A DNA stretch of 64,000 nt from Montifringilla adamsi (Eukaryota > Chordata > Aves > Passeriformes > Passeridae). The translations under genes were made by a program, and so were the position numbers. The notes beneath the pieces are model-generated. The model ran no database searches. It had not been told where the DNA came from and saw nothing but the letters and a program-made list of their open reading frames with translations. Below, in pieces: positions 45,201 to 56,094 of the stretch; the first letter of the stretch is position 1; the number at the start of each line of letters is the position of its first letter. The stretch lies in assembly GCA_017590115.1 (NCBI GenBank), contig JAGGNK010013003.1, forward strand, positions 3,282,431 through 3,346,430, read 5' to 3'.

Positions 45201-48200
45201 AATGGTCTTTCACACACTTCACAATCAAATTCACTCTAACTTGTTACATACCCAAACTAAAGGGCACCTTTGAAAAATATCTCACCCCCTTCAAGTAAAT
45301 CCTAGGTGACCAACTGTTAATTACATTTCCTTAATTAATTTCAATTAATTTATTAGAACAGAACTAAAGTCAGCTAGGCTGGGATCATCTTTCAACAATC
45401 ACACAGTCTTGGTTTGGCACTACTTCCAATAACAACTTGCATTTCACCCTCAGAGAAGTCTGAAATCTGCTTTTCTCAGGGAGATGGATCTCCTCACAGT
45501 GGACCTTGGCTTCCTGGGATGCACTGTCAAAGATATCATAATGAGGAAACATGAACAGCTTTAATGTCCCCTTCACCCTATTTCCACCTCACAACACCTC
45601 TCAGTTTGATCACTAGGATTTTGTGGGTTTTAAAGTCACGTGGGACAATGTCTCAGGATGTCAAAAATAATTCTCTTGTCAACTGGCTAAAGATACGGAT
45701 CTGTTGAGGCTACATACTCTGAAAAGAAATCCAGAAATCACTGTCCCCATTCTTCCTGCTTCAGGTAAGTTAGTTTGGCCATTTCTCTCAATTCCACTCA
45801 CCCAGAAGCAGCAGCAGCTCTGGCTGCTGGAAGCCCAGGGAGGTGGTCACAGCTTTCTTCCTCACCCATTTTCATTTTGTCTGCCCCTTCCGCATGGCAC
45901 TGTAGAGACCTGGGCAATGCCAGCAGCCTTTGCTTTCCCAGTCTGGAACCTGGTGAAACTCTGCCAGTCTGCCAGCACAGACCCCTTCCTAAACCAACCT
46001 TTTTCCCTGCACTGGCTACCAGAGAAAGCAGTGCAGGAGTTACAGTCAGTGTTTCAAATTACCTTACACGACAATAAGGCTGAGTGGCCATGGGTAAGAA
46101 TCAAGGAAAAGCCAACAAGGCTGGTATTTTCAACAGTCTCACAGCTTGTCCTCAGGACAAGTGGCCTCCTGAGCTGGAAGATGGGGACAGGGAGCAGAAT
46201 AATAATCCTGTTATTCAGCAGGAAGCAGTTGGTGACCCTCTGAGCCTCTTAGATGCTCACAAGTCTATGGGACCAGATCGGATCCATCCTAGGGTGCTGA
46301 GGGAGCTGGCAGAAGAGCTCACCAAGCTGCTCTCCATCATTTACCACCAGTCCTGGCTCACCAGGGGGGTACTTGATGGCAGAAGGTTGGCCAGTGTGAC
46401 AGCCATCCATAAGAAGGACTGGAAGGAGGATCCAGGGAGCTCCAGGCCTGTCAGCCTGACCTCAGTGCCTGACAAAGTTATGGAACAGATCATCTTGAGT
46501 GCCATCATTTGGCACCTACAGCAGGGATTCAGGAGGGGCAGGTCCTGCCTGACCTCCTTTTATGACAAGTGACCTGCCTGGTGGATGCAGGGAAAGCTGT
46601 GGATTTTGTCTACCTGGACTTTGACACCATCTACAGGGGCCTGGACAGGCTGGATCCATGGCCAAATCCAACACTAGGAGGTTTAACAAGAGCAGGAGCT
46701 GAGTCCTGCACTTTGGCCACAACAACCCCTGCAACACTACAGGCTGGGGACAGAGCAGCTGGAGAGAGGCCAGGCAGAAAGGGACCTGGGGGTACTGGCT
46801 GCTGGCAGCCTGAACACGAGCCAGCAGTGTGCCCAGGTGGCCAAGAAGGCCAATGGCATCCTGGCTTGGATCAGAAATAGTGGCCAGCAGGAGCAGGGCA
46901 GTGATTCCTCCCCTGTACTTGGCACTGGTGAGGCTCCACCTCAAGCCTTGTGTCCAGTTCTGGGCCCTTCAATTTAGGAAGGATGTTGAGGTGCTGTGGC
47001 ACATCCAAGAAGGGCAATAAGGCTGTGAAGGATCTGGAGTGCAGATCCTATGAGGAACAGCTGAGAGAGCTGGGGGTGTTTAGGCTGGAGAGGAGGAGGC
47101 TCAGAAGAGACTTTATCAATCTCTACAACTCCCTGACAGGAGGGTGCATCCAGGTGGGGGCTCAGCCTCTTCCCACAGGCAACAAGAGACAGAATGAGAA
47201 GACACATCTTAAGCTGCACCAGGGTAGGTTTAGGCTGGACATCAGGAAGAATTTCTTCACAGAAAGAGTGACTGGGCATTGAGACGGGCTGCCCAGGAGC
47301 TGGTGGAGTCACCATCCCTGGAGGTGTTTAAGGAAACCCTGAATGGTGCACTCAGTACCATGGTCTGGTTGACAAGGTGGTGTTAGGTCATGGGTTGGAT
47401 TTGATGATCTCAAAGGTCTTTTCCATCCCAGCTGATCCTATGTATGAAACTACACACCATTACAGGTCCAAAGGATGCAAACAGATGTTATTTTGATTGC
47501 TCAGGTGTGCAAATGACTGGAACAGTGAAATCCAGCAAGGACTGATGCTAGTGCATAAGCAGCCAGGGTGGAGCTTTGTACCGGGAGCTGGCAAGCTTTC
47601 TGTTTCTATGCTGCCACCTCACCAGTTTTACATTTCATAGACAAAAAAACTGTTCATGCCTAGAAGCCAAATTGCATTTATTTTGCTTTTCCAAACTTGC
47701 TTGAAGCCATGAATTCATGAGCAATATGAGGGGAAGGAAAAAAAAAAGAAAAGGAATGTGGTTTGTATGATTATCTTTCAATTTCCCTGCCAAATGCTGA
47801 AGTTCTCATGTGCAAGCAATCCTCAGCTAATTAATTTCTGAAGTTCATGCAAATGCTCCTGTTACCAATACCTGATCCTCCTTTCCCAGGCAGCATGTAC
47901 ACAACAACCAACAATTTCACAAAGTCCCACGGCTGTTCTGCTGTCACAAACATTTCACTTACTTGTTGCCATGTTAATCTCAGACGTTCAAATTGCTCCT
48001 TCCCATCTTCTGAGCAATCAGAGCAAGTAAATCTGAAAAAGTTATCTCCTTTGAGGTAGCTGAGCTGTTCTCTCAGTTGACCTAAAATGAAAAGGTCAAA
48101 GTCAATCTTTTTGCCCTTTCAGAGGAAAAAGTGCTGCAAAGGAAATTTGGATTTCTTCCAAGATCAGGTTTGTCTGAACAAAAATCACAGAACCACCTGT

Positions 48201-50025
48201 AAACCCCCATGCACCCAAAGTTACAGGCTCTAATTCCGTGTTTCTAAAGCAGAGGAAAAAAAATCATACGATTCAGGGCTTCTAAACTCACCAGGAGTTA
48301 ATTTACACAAACATGAACAAATGAAAAATGGCATCGGAGGACAGGGAAACAACGTTAAGACTAGAGTGTTTCTGGAAAGTCACACTCAAAAGATGTTTCT
48401 TTACAAGGATGTCATCTCTTTTACTGTATAATTTTATAATTTTTAACATATGGGTACCCTGCTTCCATACTGAATTGCAATTCAAGTTGCAACTGCATCT
48501 GATGGGGGGAAAACCCCTCGCACTTGGTAAACTGAGAATTTCTAAGTGGCAACTCATGTAAAAAAGTGATTATTTGCCTGAGCAGGTTGGCCCTTTTCAC
48601 ATGAGACAACTGAACCCCCTAGAACTGAATGATCAGGAAAAAGCACAGTATCTCCCTTTGGCAGCTCGTTTACTCGGCACAATTGTATGTAGCTACCGTT
48701 GCTTTGCAACTGGCCTTTTCTGCTCCTTGGATTTGTTCCACAGCAACTGCAGAGAGGAACATATTTGTAAAATAAAACAAGTTGAGTGTTAAATCAAGTG
48801 CTCTATATGAGATAGCTCAAGCTACCTTTAACTGCTTCATTTTTTTTATTAATACATTTCAAGTTAATGTTTCCCTTTACTGCATAGTAATTTAATAGTC
48901 TGGTGCTGGTTTCATTACATTAACACCTAAACATTCACTCACACGCCTTGAGAGGAGATTTTTACACTATAAATTTTGGCAAATCCTTTGAAGACAAAAA
49001 AGGCAGCTCTGACATATCTGCAAGGCAGGTGCCACCTAAACAGTTCCTTATTTCTAACCACAAACAAACAAACCCCACAAAACCCCCAAATCAAATCAAA
49101 TAAAAAAAAAAAACCTCCACCAAAGCCAAGGTGTTCAGCAATATCTGGCTCTTGAATGTAATAACAGATCAGATAATCCAGAATTTAGAATGTAAAGGTG
49201 TCTATTACACTGCTAACAGCATATGTCTTATGTCAAGTGCCAGAGGAGGGGCACCAAATTCTGCAGCTTGCTCCTAACACCCCCCAGAGCTGGCTGCTGA
49301 AGGCTGGGCATGTTTCTAAGCAAACTTAAATTCAATTATTGGGAAAACATTAAGGTTGAGATTTAGCCATATGCTCCACAGATGTGACAAATCACCAGGG
49401 AGGGGGAAAAAAAGTAACACGCAAAGTCCTTTTCCTCCCCAGAGCTTTACAGCAAGGGTCATTATCTGAGTGAACAGAGAGGTCAGGTCGCTTGGCCCAA
49501 GCCCCTAAACAGCTGCAAGAATTGTGAGGGTGGGCACGTTTCTGAACTTTGATGTTCTCTATTAACTGAAGAAGAGTTTCACTTCCTCAGGAGAGCACCA
49601 GCTCTGGGCACACACAGCTCCTGGACTGAAGTGCCTAACACAGCCCCTGCCAGCAGGCATCACCCACCAAGGCAGGACGGGGAGCAGCCCAACAAGCCGT
49701 GAAAGAGGAAGGCAGGACAGCACAAACACCTTGCAAACACCCACCACGGCCAGCACAACACAGCCTTACTTGCTGGGATCCACTTCTGGCACTTCTCACA
49801 GTAATAGGACATCTCCTCCATCCAGGACGCTTCACCCTCGTCGCTGTTCAGGGAATCCCCGCTCTGGTCGTGCGATAAATCCACGGAAGCCTGGTCCTCG
49901 GACTCCACGATCAGGAGAGTCTCCCCTTCCACCTCGCCCTCCTCCAGGCCCTCGGAGGTGGAGGTCCTGGTGGCTTCATCATCGTGGCGGCTGAGCAGCC
50001 CACTCATGTGAACGTTGTTGGCCAT
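33248..50025 (-). CDS. KAT14: Lysine acetyltransferase 14, ATAC complex subunit (10 coding exons, 782 aa)
   Basis: KAT14 (CSRP2BP, ATAC2) is a nuclear GNAT-fold acetyltransferase and scaffold of the ATAC histone-acetylation complex. Coding exons in transcript order: 49770-50025, 47963-48081, 44666-44787, 42830-43011, 41887-42306, 40439-41010, 39817-39953, 39132-39307, 35886-36076, 33248-33421. The sum is 2349 bp, all GT-AG and in frame, and 782 aa equals the human length as I recall it. The N-terminus ([18 protein letters not shown]) is acidic. Cys76, Cys79, Cys105 and Cys108 form a zinc-finger-like set, and a Ser/Pro-rich linker follows at about 320-360. The C-terminal GNAT domain carries the acetyl-CoA loop RRAGIA at about 711-716 and ends FFLRLRR. 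The first coding exon starts one base before the ATG after a strong polypyrimidine acceptor (TCCCTCTAG, 50027-50035), so the transcript begins in an upstream non-coding exon. CR1 fragments lie in two introns; none disrupts an exon. Confidence 0.97.
36211..36245 (-). repeat. Possible short CR1 3'-tail remnant
   Basis: ATCACAGCATCATAGAATAG resembles the reverse complement of the avian CR1 3' end. It lies in a KAT14 intron. Too short to be sure. Confidence 0.3.
38321..38730 (-). mobile_element. CR1 LINE 3' fragment
   Basis: The plus strand begins GAATCACAGAATAAGCTGAG and continues with the familiar reverse complement of the CR1 3' end (TTGGAAGGGACCC, then CCATCGAGTCCAA). It extends through the CR1 C-terminal coding region (CCAGCCACCCTCTGG...). 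The element is 5'-truncated and lies in the KAT14 intron between coding exons 8 and 9, in the same orientation as KAT14. Confidence 0.9.
44666..44787 (-). other. KAT14: Conserved KAT14 coding exon 3
   Basis: This exon encodes the segment [13 protein letters not shown] through HWTFLLGN, one of the most conserved stretches of the family. It is a good anchor for the gene assignment. It is part of the KAT14 CDS entry, not a separate gene. Confidence 0.9.
46095..47450 (+). mobile_element. Degenerate CR1 LINE fragment with reverse-transcriptase remnants
   Basis: Translated pieces match the CR1 ORF2 polymerase in order: [79 protein letters not shown]. There are stops, frameshifts and an internal deletion after about 46560. 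The 3' end (GATGATCTCAAAGGTC, then CCATCCCA) is present near 47400-47450. The element lies antisense in the KAT14 intron between coding exons 2 and 3. It is inactive. Confidence 0.92.
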
Positions 50026-50252
50026 CCTAGAGGGAGAGGGAGCCTGCCCAACAATGAGCTGTTCCTCCCCAGCTTCAGACGTGGGCCAAGCCTCCGCAGT
50101 CCAAGTACCAATCACAGATTAAATGGGCTTTTGTCTGCCCTAAAGCTGCAGGGGCTGGATTATAATTTATACAAAATAACCAGACTTTCACAGATTACCT
50201 CTCTTTGTTAAAACACCTGCAAGAAGTGAGATGCAAACGACCTTCAAACGTC

Positions 50253-50258
50253 TTTAAT
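50253..50258 (-). terminator. Candidate ATTAAA poly(A) signal of PET117
   Basis: ATTAAA on the minus strand lies about 28 bases after the PET117 stop. It would give a very short 3' UTR and leaves about 220 bases before the KAT14 coding exon acceptor. Confidence 0.4.
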
Positions 50259-50285
50259 CAAACCTCTAAGGAGCCAGGCTTGTGC

Positions 50286-53200
50286 CTAGGACTGCTGGGA
50301 ACGTTTTTCCATTAGCGCCCTGTCTCTCTCTTCAGTGAGCTGCTTTGTCAGAGCGATCTGCTCTTCTAACAGGCGAACGTTCTCCTTTTTCTGCTTCTGA
50401 CGCTCAAGATCTCTGACAACGCCACTTCGCAGCCTCTGAAAACACAAAGGACAGGGTTGATCACAGCCCGAGGGATGCTGATCCGGACCAACCCCACCCA
50501 GGCTCCACCCCTCCCGCAAGGCTGTTCCCTCTGCTGCTCTTGCAGGGTCTTCCCACAGCGACTTACCGTAGTTGGAACCTTCAGGAGCCAATCTCCAGAA
50601 TCACTACACCAAAAAGTGCTTTATTTGCGCTCACTTCAGAGGTTGGGTTTGCTAAGCGACAAAGCTATTGAGGAAATTAATGCTCGGAGCCCGTAATTCC
50701 CGTGCCATGCAGGATGGATGTGATCTGAAAACTCCTGTCATCTCAGACCTAAATCTTTACGAAATCAGAATGAGCTCCTCAAAACTTCTCTACTTGGAGG
50801 CAATTTTGTCACAAATTGGAAACTATTTTAAGATAAACTGGCATGTGTCTTCACTTGCTTCTTTCTGCTCATGTCTTAATCTTAACAAAACACCCACAGC
50901 CTGCTTACGCCAAACTCTTGAAAAAGCAAGGCACTTGCTTCACAAATATCCCCTTCACCTCAAATATTCGTTATAAATCATGTAAATATATAAACTGGCA
51001 TGTGTCTTCACTTGCTTCTTTCTGCTCATGTCTTAATCTTAACACCCACAGCCTGCTTATGCCAAACTCTTGAAAAAGCAAGGCAGTTGCTTCACAAATA
51101 TCCCCTTCACCTCAAAGATTCGTTATAAATCATGTAAATATATGACACATATATACATAAATACATAACGTGCAACACAACATCAGCAGCTTTCAGCCTG
51201 GGGTGCAACCCCTCAAGGGGTGTAAAAAGCCCTAAGAAAATCCCAGCTGCTTCCTCCATATGCTTCTCTCTCTTACCTAGACATTTCTACTCACATTGAT
51301 ACTTTGATAATTAGGTGAAAGATCAGTAATTTTTGACCCATTTGAATGATGCCAAAATGCACATGCAAATAATTTACTGGAAAGCTCACCCTGAAGTCAC
51401 TTGAGAGGATGTCTGTGACTATTATTCAACAGTTATCACAGGGTTTAATTCCTCACCTATCATGCCAATGACTGCACACTTCAAATGCAATCATTTCTCC
51501 TGTCAAGATCAAAACAGAAAGGTTTTAAGAAATAATTTTATCTTATTAAGAAAATGCACAGCCGCATGTGTCTGCCAATAATCAAAACTCTCCAGAAATT
51601 AATCTAATGAAACCAGTTCCTTCCCACCAGCTTCCACCAACTGAACTCAGGCTATGAATTACTGCAATTACTGATTACTACAAATCAGTCATTTGAAACT
51701 GAACACAAAGTTCATAAAGTTATTATTACATTACTATTAGTTAATAAAAATAAAGATGTGAGGAGATACAAGGTAACTGATCAACTGCACCAAGAATGTA
51801 ACCCTTTTTCCTTCACAAAACACTGCAATCTTTCAGATGGTGGATGTATTTGAAATGTACATTTTGCAAAAGACACCTTTAGAATTTGAGTGTCACAAGT
51901 GACAAAGACCTGAAATGAAAAAGTTAACCTTCTCATCTTCCTCTATTCTTGGAAGTTCGCCCTGCTTGTCTTCTGCAGGCATGAAAAGCATGTGCAAGCT
52001 CAAAGCACTCTGGGCCTGGCACATCAATTTATAAAGGTCAAACGTTTATTAATTTGCATGAAGATAAACTAGAAATAATCTCTACGCCAGGACTGCAAAA
52101 TATCCACATTATTTATTCCCATTATGTTATCTAGATAACTTGATCTGTAGAACATGAAGCCACTACTGCTTGCCTTGGCCAGGAAGAATTATAAAAAGAA
52201 AAATCTCAGATTTAATTTACAAAACAAGCTTTGAGCCTTGGACCTTCTGAGTAGGTATTAGCCTAGAATAGGATTTGGGTCAAAAGATCCATGCAGTTTA
52301 GGTGTCCCACTGAAACACCCAAGGGTGATGTTTACTCTGCAGCACATGTTCAAAGTACAACTGCCATTAATTGCAGCTGCAGTTTAGTTTAGGAGCATTT
52401 AGCAGCTATTCCTGCCAGATCCTCAGTGCCTCATGGCAGGCACACTGAATCAGAGAGCAGCCAGCTACAAAAATGTGATGTGATCTACCTAGAATATGTT
52501 AGGTGATCTACCCAGCACATCCATCAGCTCTGGCAAGTGCAGAGCCGTTGCTGGTTGCCACACCAGGATCCCAGCGATCCTTGCCTGTGCCATTCAGTGT
52601 TCTCCAACTCCTGCTCACACAAACCTGCCTCTTTCCTTACCCAGACCAGTCTCATCCTCCAAATTCCATCCCTCTCAAGCACTGACAGAGACCATTTCTT
52701 GAGGGGAAGAAAATTTAATCCTCTAATTACAGAATGTATCACAAAGCCCAAGCAACAGCCAGCTGAGCTGGGCTATGGATTGGGAAGTTGAACTCTGGTT
52801 CAGAGTTCTGCCTCAGTGCCATTTAACACAGGCTGTTTCTGTGTGCAGTTTCTAGATTTTTTTGTATGTAAGTGGAGAAGGATCAGACGTGTGCCCTCAT
52901 ATAACCCTGGGCTCATCAGCAGGGTCCAAACCAGTACACTCCCTGCCCACACAGCACAGCTTTACACAACCTTTACACACAGCTTTTAGTCCCAGGCAGG
53001 ACTGCTCTGCTCTAGGACTCACCATGGTCATACCTGACACCTTTTGACTGTGGGCTCCCTGGCACACAGGCTGCTTGCCAAGAATTCCCTGATTTTTGTA
53101 AATATAGCACAGAGAACCTCCACCGGGCCTCGCCTGGAGCTCCCCGCTGCTATTTGCCCCTCGAGGGAAACGCACAGGACAGCATTAGGGAGCTGGTGCA

Positions 53201-53780
53201 GCTAAAAGAGCAGGGAAAGCACAGGGGCCAAGGCACGAAAACACAGGGAAGAGGGAAGAGGTGGCTTGTGGAAAGAGCACCATTGGGGGCAGCGGGCAGG
53301 GTCTCTGGGCACCAGGCTGGGCACACACAGCGCCCGCAGCCCCAGTGCTGGGGCACAGAGTAGGCGCGTGCAGGGACAAGGAGCTTGGATGGATGGATGG
53401 ATGGATGGATGGATGGATGGATGGATGGAGCAGGGACACGTGGGCTCAGGTGCGGGTCCGCAGCGCGGGCGGGGCGGGGCTTAGAGGTGGGCGGAGCTTT
53501 TTTCCAGTGGGCGTGGCTCCGCGCTAAGCTCGCAGGTGGAGGCGGGGCGTGTCGGCCGCCAGGTGAGGGGGCGTGGCCTGGGTGTGGGGGCGGGGCCTGC
53601 CCGGCCGGGGGGCGGGGCCGCACTGAGGGCCGGGGCAGGGCCCCGCTCGCCTCCTCCCCCCCGCGGCCCGCGGCGCGCACTCACCTCCAGCTCCCGGCGC
53701 TGCTGGATGTGCACGGCCGCCACGATGGCGGCGGAGAACAGCGCGGAGACAGCCAGCGCCAGGCGGGAGCCCCGCGACAT
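50286..53780 (-). CDS. PET117: PET117 cytochrome c oxidase chaperone (2 exons, 81 aa)
   Basis: PET117 is a small mitochondrial inner-membrane/matrix factor needed to assemble complex IV, working with COX15 in the heme a step. Exon 1 is 53685-53780 (32 codons from the ATG); exon 2 is 50286-50435 (49 codons plus stop). The junction is phase 0 with a GTGAGT donor and a CAG acceptor. The protein begins [20 protein letters not shown], a basic N-terminus followed by one hydrophobic segment at about residues 7-23. Then comes a charged coiled-coil-like tail from 33 ([13 protein letters not shown]) to the end (EKRSQQS). Length equals the mammalian protein (81 aa). The gene lies immediately upstream of KAT14 on the same strand, as in mammals. 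The single intron holds a 157-bp tandem duplication and a TGGA microsatellite. Confidence 0.95.
50833..51142. repeat. Two-copy 157-bp tandem duplication in the PET117 intron
   Basis: The copies start at 50833 and 50990, both with ATAAACTGGCATGTGTCTTC. The second has a 5-base deletion (CTTAACAAAACACCC versus CTTAACACCC) and a few substitutions. High similarity suggests a recent event. Confidence 0.92.
53386..53429. repeat. (TGGA)n microsatellite
   Basis: Eleven uninterrupted TGGA units lie about 260 bases from PET117 exon 1, on its downstream (intron) side. Open reading frames spanning it are artefacts of the repeat. Confidence 0.97.
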
Positions 53781-53990
53781 GGCCGGCGGGGCGGCGCGGG
53801 GCCGCGGCGGGGGAAGCGGCGGGCGGGCGGGGGTGAGGGAGAGCGTGAGAGCGTGAGGCGGCGCGCCCCGCCCCCGGCCGAGCGCCGAGCGCAGCGAGCC
53901 AGGCCCGAGCAGCCGAGCGCCGATGCGGGGCGGGGCGGGGAGGCGGGAGCGGCTCCCGGGAGATGCCGCCCCGGGAGCCGGGGCTCGCAC
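53440..53990. promoter_or_regulatory. CpG island promoter of PET117 (possibly shared with KAT14)
   Basis: Dense CpG and repeated GC boxes (GGGGCGGGG types) surround PET117 exon 1 and extend about 200 bases upstream. No TATA box is seen. KAT14 needs an upstream non-coding exon, and the only other CpG-rich start region on this side is this island. Confidence 0.75.
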
Positions 53991-56065
53991 AGTGCTGGCC
54001 AGAAACTCTGCCTTGGGGCGCTAAAAACGGGCCTTTGTTCCCTCAGCGCCGCTGGGGATTGGGTGCCCAGCTGTGCCCGTGTCTCCTGGGGCTGTTCCCT
54101 GGAGCTTCCTGCCGGAGATCGCGAACAAAAGGAGGTTTCTGCTGCGTGCAACGCGCATTGCTGGTTTTGTGGAGTGAAGACCACCAGTTCTGCGCTCTCC
54201 TCGCCCAGAAATCCCGAATTGCATGGCAGAAGCAGCTGGAGAAAGCTGCTCTTCAATTGTTTGGTTTCTTCTCATTGTTCAGTGTGTGGCCTTAAGGCCT
54301 CCTGTTTGCCAGTTTTTTGTGCTCTGAAGACAGAATTATTCCATCCCCAGCCCTGTCTGCAGTGGAAAAGGGAAACCAAACACAGGATCAGGAGGCTGAT
54401 CCCTCCTCATTATAATCTTTGTCATCTCTCTGCTGAATGAACGCGATTAAAATGAAAGGTGAAATCAGTGGGGATGCTAATATTCCAATCGGGTCTGATG
54501 GCAGTGCTCACCTTGGTGTGTTTTACTCTCCTTAGGGTTTGTGCATAAATGCTTCCAAGGGGTCCAAGGCCACTGGAGTGCCAAGAACGGGGTCGAGCCG
54601 GGAGCCTGGTGGATGGGAGCCAGCACAGCACCCTCGGCACTGGGGAAGGGTGCATCTCCCCGAGTGCCTCTACCCGACCCCGTCATTAATCCCTGGAGGG
54701 GCTAAAATCCCCGGGGAGCAGGGAGCGTTCAGGCTGCGCTTTCACAATCCCGGTTTCTGCCCTCTGGTTCTGGTGTTCCTGCTCCTCCCGTTCTCCCAAG
54801 GGCTGCGCCTCGCTCAAGGGCTCAGCTCCCCTGCCCTGCCCCTGCTCTCCTGCTCTGCCCCCTCTCCGTGCTCTGGGGTGAGAGGGGACCTTTCCCAAGC
54901 CCACATTAGCAGCTGATCTGGTTTAAAAGCCCGTTTTCCTTTCTCGGAGCCCGGCTGCAGGGGCAGGGAAGGGGTGTGATGGAGGTGGGAAGGGCAGGAG
55001 TGCCCAGTGGGGATGTGCACGAATGGGGGATGTTTTCCTGCTGGGGAAAACCTCCCCAGCTGCTGGTGGGCAGAAGGACACGAGAGAAGAATTCAGCCCG
55101 GCGAACACGAGCCTGTCCATGAGACTCCCAAATGGAGAGGCAGAGCATGGGCTCAGACTGAGGGGGAGGTGGATCAGGAGGGCTTCTCTGCTGGTGAAAC
55201 CCGTGCTGTGCCCAGAGCTTTGGTGCCCTCTTTCCTGTGCCTGGTTCCTCCGTTGCTGGCCCGGGAATAGCGGCGCAGCCGCTGATGGAGGTGGGGCCAA
55301 GCGCCAGGAGGAAAAGGGCTGGGTCACACCTGAAGGAGACTGGAAAGCTCAAGGCCATTTCCCCCCTGGGCAAACAGCTCAGATCTGGATAATGATCTCG
55401 GATAACATCTGCAGTCCATCCTTAGGGGGCATTTTTATCCTGGATTTCAAAGAAAATTCAGCTTGTGCAACCCCTGTGTGCCTCATCCACCCTCCACGCT
55501 CTTTCACAGGCATTTGGCACCCTCTTTGATAAGGCTGCATTGAAGGCCCTGTCTCAGTAAGACTTCCATGTTTATTTCCCTGTTCCAGCCCTTCTGATGG
55601 ATGAGGAGTTCTGGCTAGGCTTTGGGTCATGGGTGATCACTCTGGGGAGCTTTCTGTGAAGAGAAGGGGTGGCAGTGTCAGCTCAAACCTGTACTAGTCA
55701 CCAGAAAAGGGGCTGCTCACTTGTGGCTTGTCTTGGTGGCAAAAGAAAAAGGACTGAAGCCTAAGGAAGATATCCTGTAAGATATGGAAAGGGAGGGAGG
55801 AAAGTTCGAGCACAGCCCATTTCCAGGTTTGGTCCTGAACCACAGCCCCCTCCTGCTCCGTTTGTCCTGTGTAATGTGAGGAGCCAACCTCAAGTTATCA
55901 AGTTAACAACCTCAGTTATCAAACTGCAAACTAACAAAAAATAATAGTAACAATTTCAGAAACCATCCTAAAGGCATGTTTTCACACAGCTTTCTCGGTT
56001 TCCCTCCTGTGTTCTGGTGAGCTGCTGCTCTCTCTGCAGAGGCAGCTCTCGCTCCCTCCCTCCCA

Positions 56066-56094
56066 GTGTGTGTGTGTGAGTGTGTGTGTGTGTG
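56066..56094. repeat. (GT)n microsatellite
   Basis: About 14 GT units with one GA interruption. Confidence 0.9.

Noticed and set aside
46084..46572. Plus-strand reverse-transcriptase-like frame as a host gene
   Set aside because: It is a truncated CR1 ORF2 piece followed by stops and deletions. Annotated as a mobile element instead.
53385..54440. 351-residue reading frame, plus strand
   Set aside because: It starts inside the TGGA microsatellite and crosses the PET117 CpG island antisense to a confirmed exon. It is low-complexity, with no family resemblance.
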